DNA of 64,000 nt, from assembly GCF_005503145.1 (NCBI RefSeq), contig NZ_SCNV01000010.1:117069-181068 (forward strand). Reading direction: 5' to 3'. The notes under the pieces are model-generated. The model was not told the DNA's origin, did no database searches, and worked only from the letters and a program-made list of their open reading frames with translations. Below, one piece after another: positions 57,513 through 64,000 of the stretch (positions within the stretch are counted from its first letter, which is position 1; each line of letters starts with the position of its first letter). A program made the translations under genes and the position numbers. This stretch comes from Burkholderia sp. 4M9327F10 (lineage in GTDB: Bacteria; Pseudomonadota; Gammaproteobacteria; Burkholderiales; Burkholderiaceae).

Positions 57513-57543
57513 GTTGATTTTGTTATAGTTATTTTAAATCAAC
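57513..57543. repeat. AT-rich inverted repeat upstream of the recombinase
   Basis: GTTGATTT (57513-57520) and AAATCAAC (57536-57543) are perfectly complementary with 15 AT-rich bases between. It lies 12 bp before the recombinase start codon, so an operator or recombinase-binding site is plausible. Confidence 0.5.
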
Positions 57544-57755
57544 CAGTTGCCAGAGGAAACATAAACCTGCCGCACGCGGCGGCCGCGATGACGTGAAACG
57601 TTGAGCCAACGAAAACCGGCCGCCAACTGTTCACGCCCCGTGCCGGCAGATTTGCCAACCGAGTCAAGCCGCTGGCCCACTTCCGTGCCCGCTCGAAGAC
57701 AGATCGACCGTTCATCTCGTAAACGAACCATAGCCCTACCTGTCTTCGAGCGCGA

Positions 57756-60572
57756 TCAAGCCCGCCGTGCGTCCAGAATCTGGCTCATCCGCTTAAAATC
57801 TTTCGGCCTGAGCCCGTACTCGCGCGTCTTCTTTCCGCCGCGCTGCGTGACCGTCGCCTCCTCCAATTCCAGGCCGACCATTCCGAGAAGCGCCGTCAAC
57901 TGACCGACCGGGTTTTTCTCCAGATCCCTGCGAACCGGCTTTCCGAGCAGAAGATCGATTTGACGATCCTTCGCGCGCGCCACCAACGCAAAGGCGCTCA
58001 ACGTCCGCGCTGACACCCGGGCATCGAGGCCGAATTCCGCCGTATCGGCGCGCATCAAGCCCGCCGCCGTGAAAAGCTCGCGTAGCAGTTCGCGCCGGGC
58101 AAGCCGCTGCTGGCGATCAAAGCCCAGAAGCTGCGAATGACGCTCAAACAGATCTGTCCAGGCTGCGTCCTTGCCGTCAGAAAGAACGAGTTCGAGCAAG
58201 CGGACCTGCTCGCGTGTACGGCCTTCGTTATCGAATGTCACAAGCTCTTCTGAAATCTCGTCGCCGTAGAAGCGCTCAATCCGAAAGCGTTCGAGCGACA
58301 GCGCCTGTTCCGCCGTCAGCGGCTTTTCAGCCTTCTCAAGAGCGATCAATTCCTCGGCCTCCGACTCGCCGAGCGAGCGCGCCGCCGCGATTCGCTGAGC
58401 ACGTTCGTTTGCACGGGCAGCCTTGGCGGCTCGCAGCTTATTCGACGCCGCCTGCGAACGTATAGCGATGCTGTCGAAATCCTGCCCGGCCAATCCATCT
58501 ACAGCGACCCAGCCATTGTGCGCACGCAGGTTTTCAAACAACGGTGCCAACGAATTCTTCGAACCACGATTCGCCGCCTGAACCTGCGCCCAGATACCGG
58601 TCAATCCATCATCGTTCAGATATTCCGGAGTGCCGTCGTCAGCAAACCGGACCAGAAGATCCGTCCGGTCGAGAGAACGTTTCAATTCGCCGATCAGACA
58701 GGCAACGTCCGTCTCGTAGTTCAGTTCCGTCCGGTTCACCCAGACCTTCACCTGGCCGGGGTGCCGCACACGCATCAGGTGCTGGTCGAGGTCAAAGTGG
58801 GTCGTGATATTGGCCTCGAAAAGACCAAACACCCGATCCACGACGACCTCCGGGTTACCACCCGTGCCCAGAAAAGTGATATCCACGCCTGTCCCCATCG
58901 CGGGAGACGCGATCAGCACGTCGATTTCGCTACGAAACTTCTCTGCAATCGCCCCGAGCAATTGCTGAACGTCACGGCTCTGCGAATTGCCGGACGTGAC
59001 GGTGACAATTCGCCTGCCGGGAAACTCCCGTACCAGCATCGTTTCGAGATCTTGCGCCTGACGTTTGCTGTTCGTCGCCACGAAGCACTTGTACCCACGC
59101 CGAACGTCTCCGAGCATCTCATCGATAAGTTGCGCCTTGGTGCCGCACAGGTGGTACGGACGCGACTCTGTTTCTGGCTCGTTGATGACGATCCGCACGG
59201 ACGTTTCGGGCTGCATCATGACGAAGGCGGCCTGCATCGAGATCATGTTGAGGTCAGCATCAAGACAGAAGACGTGTTCCGCTGTATCCAGATAAAATTT
59301 CAACCGCGCAAACACCGCACGCCGTTCCTCACGAACGGTATCCCCGATCAGATGCGCGAACACCTGCTCCGACTCGTCGATGATGACCACGCCGTAGCGA
59401 TCCGTCTTCGGATTCAGCCGCCCGAGGCTGTCGAGGCACACGGCGTAATACGGGCCGGGCGGGACCGCCAGGTAATCGTCAACATCACTGCCGATGGCAC
59501 GCGGCCTCGGAATCCGATAATTGTCCACGCCGAGCCGGTGCGCGAGCGACTGCAACAGGGAACGACGATGCCCGATGACGAGCACCGTTAGTCGCTGCTT
59601 CTTGCACAGCGCGACGAGATCAACCAGCGCCTCGGTTTTGCCCGAACCTTTAGGCGACTTCACGAACGTAATACCCGGACCTAGGTCGAGCGTCGGCAGG
59701 TAACGATGCGAATGCAAGACGATAGACGCCTCGTCGTACACCAGTCCGTCGCGAGTTACCTCCGTCGGCAACTCGCGCGCGAGCCGTTCCACCGTTCGGT
59801 CGAACAGGCCGAAATCGTAGCTGGGGCGGCTAGCCCGCCCCGGAAAGACGCGTTGGCAGTGGTGGCACTGAACGACCGGACCGCCCACGGCGAACAACTG
59901 AATAACCGCTGTGGCGCGTGAATCAACGTGAACCGGGCAAAAAATCTCGGTATCAGGTTCCAGGCCGGCGAGCACCAGCGATTCGCCGCTCCCCAGCGTT
60001 ACCAACGAATCCGGGGCAACCGTGACGCCCGAGCGGATATAGCCCGCGTGCCCGATCTGCAACGCGCTGTTCTCGCGCCCGAGCAACATCAGACGGTTAA
60101 CCGCCGCTTCGTCAAGTTCGCGATCACGTGTGATCAACACTTGACGTTCGCCGTCCACGGTAAAGCCGAACTCAGTGTCACGGCTCAGCCCGACAGCTTT
60201 GCCGCCATAGGTCACGTCAAGACCGCGCAGCAAGAAGTCCAGCGCCTTGCCGTCCTTTAACGGCCTTGGCAATTTAAACGCGAGCACGGCTTCGCCTGAT
60301 ACGGCGATGGACGCGACCATGACCGAGCAATACCGGTCGGTGAAATCCGCGTTTTGAACCTCACCGGAGCTGAAACGAAGCAGTGGTACGCGTACAAAGA
60401 CGAAGCCGGACAGCGAATCGGTCGAAAGGCTGGTTTGTCGGTGCACTTTGCCGCCAGAAATGGAAACGGATTTCCCACACCGCCATAGCGCGGCGAGGTC
60501 TTCCGGCGAGAGCGCCGTCGAAACGGGAAATGCAATCTGACCTTCTGATGCGGTCTGGGTCGAAAGGAACAT
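57756..60572 (-). CDS. CHC2-like zinc finger plus SF2-type helicase, probable replication protein
   Basis: 938 residues from ATG 60572, chosen because AGGAGG stands six bases upstream. An N-terminal region of about 200 residues has no recognised fold. A zinc-finger pattern Cys212-x2-His215-x20-Cys236-x2-Cys239 (CPVH ... CHHC) resembles primase CHC2 fingers. A helicase core follows: Walker A SPKGSGKT (306-313), DESEQ box (399-403), MGTGVDI (559-565) and QHLMRVRHPGQ (597-607). The C-terminal 330 residues are charged and helical. The order fits plasmid replication/origin-binding proteins of the CyRepA1 or herpes-Ori-bp type. Transcribed towards the recombinase. Confidence 0.75.
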   Translation of the reverse strand: MFLSTQTASEGQIAFPVSTALSPEDLAALWRCGKSVSISGGKVHRQTSLSTDSLSGFVFVRVPLLRFSSGEVQNADFTDRYCSVMVASIAVSGEAVLAFKLPRPLKDGKALDFLLRGLDVTYGGKAVGLSRDTEFGFTVDGERQVLITRDRELDEAAVNRLMLLGRENSALQIGHAGYIRSGVTVAPDSLVTLGSGESLVLAGLEPDTEIFCPVHVDSRATAVIQLFAVGGPVVQCHHCQRVFPGRASRPSYDFGLFDRTVERLARELPTEVTRDGLVYDEASIVLHSHRYLPTLDLGPGITFVKSPKGSGKTEALVDLVALCKKQRLTVLVIGHRRSLLQSLAHRLGVDNYRIPRPRAIGSDVDDYLAVPPGPYYAVCLDSLGRLNPKTDRYGVVIIDESEQVFAHLIGDTVREERRAVFARLKFYLDTAEHVFCLDADLNMISMQAAFVMMQPETSVRIVINEPETESRPYHLCGTKAQLIDEMLGDVRRGYKCFVATNSKRQAQDLETMLVREFPGRRIVTVTSGNSQSRDVQQLLGAIAEKFRSEIDVLIASPAMGTGVDITFLGTGGNPEVVVDRVFGLFEANITTHFDLDQHLMRVRHPGQVKVWVNRTELNYETDVACLIGELKRSLDRTDLLVRFADDGTPEYLNDDGLTGIWAQVQAANRGSKNSLAPLFENLRAHNGWVAVDGLAGQDFDSIAIRSQAASNKLRAAKAARANERAQRIAAARSLGESEAEELIALEKAEKPLTAEQALSLERFRIERFYGDEISEELVTFDNEGRTREQVRLLELVLSDGKDAAWTDLFERHSQLLGFDRQQRLARRELLRELFTAAGLMRADTAEFGLDARVSARTLSAFALVARAKDRQIDLLLGKPVRRDLEKNPVGQLTALLGMVGLELEEATVTQRGGKKTREYGLRPKDFKRMSQILDARRA

Positions 60573-60614
60573 GTTGGGCCTCCTGATAGCAGGAGTTGGG
60601 TTTCGCCCCACGCT

Positions 60615-60660
60615 CACGGTCGCGCCGACCGTGGTGCTTCGCACAGGTTCCGGGTTGTGC
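60615..60660. repeat. Two palindromes before the replication-type gene
   Basis: CACGGTCG-CGC-CGACCGTG (60615-60633) and GCACA-N10-TGTGC (60641-60660) stand in a row, 43-88 bp upstream of the 938-aa gene and just before the boundary with the DUF262 remnant. Candidates for an operator, origin or element end. Confidence 0.5.
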
Positions 60661-60677
60661 TGTGGGCGAGGAACTCA

Positions 60678-62273
60678 TGCTATCCGGGGCTGACGACGCT
60701 CTACGTCACCTTGTGCGCTATCCGCGACCATTTAGCAAAACTCGGGCAAAATCCGCCTGGAGCTCTTGAGCCACAAATTGCTGCGACGTCCACAGATGCC
60801 AATGGTCAGGACCATTTCCGGTACCGACTGGACCTCCAATACGAAGATAGCGGTGACATGCTGCAACGGCTCGCGGGAGGAAATTGCGACAAGCACCTTA
60901 CCGGCCAACTGACCCGGTCGATGGCAAATATCCACAATGCCTATCAGGTGACGCGCAGCTTCCTTCAGCGCGAATTCGGCGAGAGTGTCGATGCGACGCG
61001 GACTTTCTACGGTTACCTAACCAATCGGGTCAAGCTTATCCGGATCCAGACGCAGGATGTTGCCAAGGCCCTCAAGGTATTTGAAACGATCAATGATCGA
61101 GGCGTTGGCCTAGACTCAATGGATCTGCTCAAGAACCTGTTATTCATGAAGGCCAGCCGAGATCAGTTCGAAAAACTGAAAGTCACGTGGAAAGAGCTCC
61201 AAGACACGATTTTTGCCATGGGCGAGAAGCCCTTACGGTTTCTGCGCTATTTCATCTTCAGCAGCTACGACGTTGACACGTTGCGGGAGGATGAGATTTA
61301 CGGCTGGCTGACCAAGAACGAAGCCGTTTGTGGTTATGCCAAGAATCCCATTGGGTTTGCCAAAGAATTGGTAGCGACGGCATCCGCCTACGACCATTTC
61401 CTCTTAGGCAAAGACCAGGATGGCAAGGCCAATCGCTTCCTAGAGAACATGAGATGTCTCGGTGGCAAAGCTGCGCGTCAGCACTTGATCTTATTGCTTG
61501 CCGGCCGACATCTCTCCAGCGACTTGTTTGACCGCCTTTGTCGGGAGGTTGAGAACCTCTTTTTCTGCTACGTGATCACCCGTGAGCCGACACGCGACTT
61601 CGAGAGGGATTTTGCGCGCTGGGCGGCTGAACTGAGGCGCGTACAGACCCCCGAACAATTTGAGGAGTTCGTCGCGGACCGGTTTGCCAGTGCTCGGACC
61701 AGCCTGTCTTCCAGATTCGACGATGCTATGCGCCGCCTGACCTCGGATTCGGTCCAAAAATACCGCCTACGTTACATCTTGGCGAAACTAACCCAGTTTA
61801 TAGAGCTTGAGGCCTACGGGGAAACTGAAGGGACGCGTTGGCTTAGCCGGTATATCAGTGGCGGCTACGAAATCGAGCACATCCTCCCAGAGAACCCGAG
61901 CAACGAGGCAGTGTCCGAGTTTGGCGAAGGGGATCTTGACGAATTGGCCCAGCGGCTTGGCAACCTCGTTCTGGCAGAAAAGTCCATTAACGCTTCTTTG
62001 GGCAATCAGCCATATTCCAAAAAACGACCAGTGTACCTCCAGTCGCAACTGCTACTGACACGCTCCCTGTCTGAAAGGCCAAAGGTCGGGGCTAACACGC
62101 GAATTGACCTGGCCGTCGCCAAGTTGAACCCATTCGGCAACTGGAACGCCACGACAATCGACGGGCGCCAAGTGCTTCTTGCTGATCTGGCGCGGCGAGC
62201 GTGGGATGTCATCGAAGGTTCGCCTACCGTGAAACCCGTTGAGGTGGCTGCAAAGGAGCCGGGCTTGGCATAG
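60678..62273 (+). pseudogene. 5'-truncated DUF262-DUF1524 (GmrSD-like) defence gene
   Basis: Homology begins inside the conserved DGQQRLTTL motif of DUF262: only LTTLYVTLCAIRDHL remains, and the preceding residues (Asp-Gly-Gln-Gln-Arg and the N-terminal domain before them) are missing. The rest is intact for about 530 residues: the second DUF262 block FETINDRGVGLDSMDLLKN, a helical middle, and the DUF1524 HNH-type nuclease YEIEHILPEN with LGNLVLAEKSINASLGN. Family members are nucleotide-dependent restriction systems against modified phage DNA. An open frame extends to a GTG at 60657, so a truncated protein could be made, but without the DUF262 catalytic motif. Confidence 0.85.
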
Positions 62274-63024
62274 ATGGTCCTGTAACGAGTTCGATGTGCG
62301 ATGGAGATCGAACTCACAACCATGATGTGGTACGCAGATCACCAGCTAAGAAACGTCAGTTCATTCACAGGACGTCGTGAAAGTATCGCGCGCTGTCCAT
62401 TATTGTCCCGCGCAATTGCAGACCCAGCGACTGCTTCACCTCCGCAAGCAGTCGTCGGCACATCTAGTGGCATATGACTGAGCTGGGTTGACATGTGTTC
62501 GTCGAATAGGACACTTCGAGGAAACTCTGCGACGCAGCAAGTGGCGCACGTCCGCCCAGAAAATGCGAGCCTACGTATCCGCCGCAGATATTTCAAAATT
62601 TACGGTAGATTTCAATTTTGAAACATGTGCCTCTGCAAGCTCAGGGTACGGTGGTTTCGAACGGTTACCAGTATTGACAATGTTTTAGTCATTAAAGTTG
62701 TAAACATTTTAGGATTACGAATAAATAGGTCTGTCGTCCAAAAAGAATCCGACATTTAGTGACCACCTACCCGGACTCGATCCGGCGACTCGTGCGACTT
62801 GACGCCGAGTATTCCCAACACCTCCGCGCCCTCGCGCAGGAGTGATCCTATCCGGCAATACCACGCCGCCATGTTCGTCGTTTGATCGACGCGCATTGGC
62901 ATAGCTTTATCTAAAACTTTACAAGATCACCCTCTTGCAGGCGAGCTTGAATGCAAGAACCGACTCCTGATGCACAGACTAATGCATGAGAGGTCCTGCA
63001 TGAACCTCGTTGATCGCCACCTAT
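62274..63024. other. Gene-poor AT-rich region of the island
   Basis: 751 bp with lower GC than the chromosome, especially 62580-62760. It holds the 10-bp palindrome at 62591-62623 and a TTGACA at 62674. No convincing gene was found; the short open frames lack family features and codon bias. Confidence 0.5.
62591..62623. repeat. 10-bp perfect AT-rich palindrome
   Basis: TTTCAAAATT (62591-62600) and AATTTTGAAA (62614-62623) with a 13-nt spacer. A replication, partition or repressor site is possible; as a hairpin it lacks a following T-run. Confidence 0.6.
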
Positions 63025-63522
63025 ATGAATATCAATCCCTTCCGAAAAACAGACTCCGGTCTTGAGCTACGTCTTGCGCACATCAAATGGCTGAAGAGCG
63101 CCGAGCACACTCACTTTCTAACTCTGAATTTTCACGCTGCCTATACAGAACGATCGGCTTTCAAGCCCATGCGCCAGTGGAATCTAGGCGTGCGCTCTCG
63201 GCTGTTTCGATCGAGACAGTTCGAGAATCGTCCACGTGACGAGCTATTCCGCTTTATCGCATATCCAGAGTACGCGCCTGCATCAGGTCATCTGCACTAT
63301 CATGCGCTAGCGTATGTGACCGAGAAGCGCCGCGATTGGTTTGTGAAGTCCGCGCCGTCGCTGTGGAAATTTATCGTCCCAACAGGCACGTGCGACGTTC
63401 AGGCACTTGCTGCTGCCAAGGATGTGTCATGCGTGGCCCACTACATCACCAAGCTTGCTGAACGACCGTTCAGCTATAACGGCTTCATTGTAAGCAGCAT
63501 GCTCGATACGCCGAGTTCGTAA
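63025..63522 (+). CDS. Small single-tyrosine HUH endonuclease-like protein
   Basis: 165 residues from ATG 63025; a TTG at 63010 is an alternative. Motif I FLTLNF (31-36), motif II HLHYH (89-93, the HUH metal site, within GHLHYHALAYV) and motif III Y140-ITK143 (Tyr-x-x-Lys) come in the order of rolling-circle Rep and related nickases. No helicase domain follows. It may nick an origin or an element end. The stop is next to the start of the ribbon-helix-helix gene (1 bp apart). Confidence 0.7.
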   Translation: MNINPFRKTDSGLELRLAHIKWLKSAEHTHFLTLNFHAAYTERSAFKPMRQWNLGVRSRLFRSRQFENRPRDELFRFIAYPEYAPASGHLHYHALAYVTEKRRDWFVKSAPSLWKFIVPTGTCDVQALAAAKDVSCVAHYITKLAERPFSYNGFIVSSMLDTPSS

Positions 63523-63523
63523 T

Positions 63524-63706
63524 ATGCCTATGGATAATCCAAATCCTACCGGGGGATCGTCAACTAACGCCTCCTGCATCGTGTCCGCCCGGTTGCCGAA
63601 AGACGTGCACGCTCTCGTGAGGCTTGCAGCCGCCGAAAATCACCAGTCAGTATCGAGATTCATTTCGCAGCTTCTAAGGGAGCGCGTTGCAGTCGCCTTG
63701 ACGTGA
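63524..63706 (+). CDS. Ribbon-helix-helix (CopG/Arc-like) protein
   Basis: 60 residues. After a polar N-terminus, CIVSARLPKDVHALVRLAAA forms the beta strand and first helix and NHQSVSRFISQLLRERVAVAL the second helix, the RHH pattern. It starts 1 bp after the HUH gene stop, so it is probably its repressor, in the way CopG controls a Rep gene, or an antitoxin without toxin. Confidence 0.7.
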   Translation: MPMDNPNPTGGSSTNASCIVSARLPKDVHALVRLAAAENHQSVSRFISQLLRERVAVALT

Positions 63707-63745
63707 ACGGCAAGAAAGACGAAATTGCAGCGTCAGGCGCAAGTC

Positions 63746-63893
63746 GGCCGAGGCCGTGTCAAAACACTAAATCTCGAGGTTTTGAGGGGTCGCTTTACCA
63801 TTGCCGACACGTGCCGAAGCCGTTGTAGGCCGTTCTCGCAACCCGATTTCGAAAGCCCTCCGTTGGAGCGCGCGTTTTGACACGGCCTCGGCC
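63746..63893. repeat. 20-bp perfect inverted repeat enclosing 108 bp
   Basis: Bases 63746-63765 and 63874-63893 are exact reverse complements (outer GGCCGAGGCC, inner GTGTCAAAAC). The enclosed 108 bp has no gene. The structure resembles a miniature inverted-repeat element or two insertion-sequence ends; a GGCCGAGGCCGTGT-like end is seen in several proteobacterial insertion sequences, but the family was not determined. Confidence 0.65.
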
Positions 63894-64000
63894 AACAGCG
63901 GACCGTCGTGCGTTCGGGCCGAGTGTCCGCCTTTAGCCGATCCGCAGAAGCATCTAATGCCAGTATGCAGTCGAAGATTAATGTAGCGGCAAACAGCGAC

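Noticed and set aside
57534..57731. 65-residue open frame between the recombinase and the replication-type gene
   Set aside because: Poor composition, no ribosome binding site and no family resemblance.
60676..60684. CCGGGG at the DUF262 junction as an att core matching the comM P-loop codons
   Set aside because: Only six or seven bases in a GC-rich genome; chance cannot be excluded and the flanking bases do not match.
62285..62345. tRNA-like 3' end (a GTTCGATC-type loop) as an island attachment site
   Set aside because: The T-stem has mismatches and no acceptor or D arm can be drawn; too degenerate to call even as a remnant.

Overview
The window is GC-rich chromosomal DNA of a betaproteobacterium of the Burkholderia/Paraburkholderia group. 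Reasons: gene order ispE-tRNA-Gln-prs-rplY-pth-hisC, the comF/methyltransferase pair, the ctaC-ctaD-ctaE cluster with SURF1/CtaA/CyoE/Sco, a GlcNAc PTS cluster carrying its own EI fusion, an HPr/EI/EIIA-Man cluster next to gshAB, and a CIRCE-controlled rpoH. Assignment is by protein-sequence recognition only; no search was run.

Layout. 1-4.3 kb: end of ispE, tRNA-Gln, prs, rplY, pth, hisC. 4.3-10 kb: ferredoxin, coaD and rsmD opposite ftsY; maiA and a fumarylacetoacetate-hydrolase-type gene opposite ybiB. 9.9-12.1 kb: leuA behind a long leader that encodes a 24-residue leucine-rich peptide with four CTA codons. 12.1-17.5 kb: NTF2-like gene, a pagL remnant, rpoH behind a perfect CIRCE element, and the cytochrome bd operon cydP-cydA-cydB-cydX. 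17.5-25 kb: nagR-nagA-SIS deaminase-nagF-nagE, a complete GlcNAc uptake and catabolism unit. 25.3-27.8 kb: MarR-GNAT regulator, metQ, YciI. 27.9-37.4 kb: aa3-type cytochrome oxidase and its assembly genes. No Cox11/CtaG gene lies in its expected place. 37.5-47.4 kb: housekeeping genes (comF, trmL, macrodomain, gpsA, secB, grxC, rhodanese, gpmA, ctpA, moeB). 47.4-55.7 kb: ptsI, ptsH, EIIA-Man, gshB, gshA, amtB, glnK behind a sigma-54-type promoter, ubiK.

56.5 kb to the end is accessory DNA. comM is cut exactly where its Walker A motif should begin. The inserted material starts with a 111-aa protein and a short tyrosine recombinase. Next comes a 938-aa protein joining a CHC2-like zinc finger to a superfamily-2-type helicase core, which looks like a plasmid or phage-type replication protein. 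This module abuts a DUF262-DUF1524 (GmrSD-like) defence gene that lacks its N-terminus. Further on are an AT-rich region with a 10-bp palindrome, a small single-tyrosine HUH protein, a ribbon-helix-helix protein, and a 20-bp perfect inverted repeat. The 3' half of comM is not in the window, so the right end of the element lies beyond it or was rearranged.

The best candidates for something undescribed are this comM-targeting integrative element with two different replication-type proteins, and the leuA leader. In the leader, a near-leaderless transcript begins with a CTA-rich peptide gene whose codons can fold into a long helix ahead of a C-rich, G-poor stretch.
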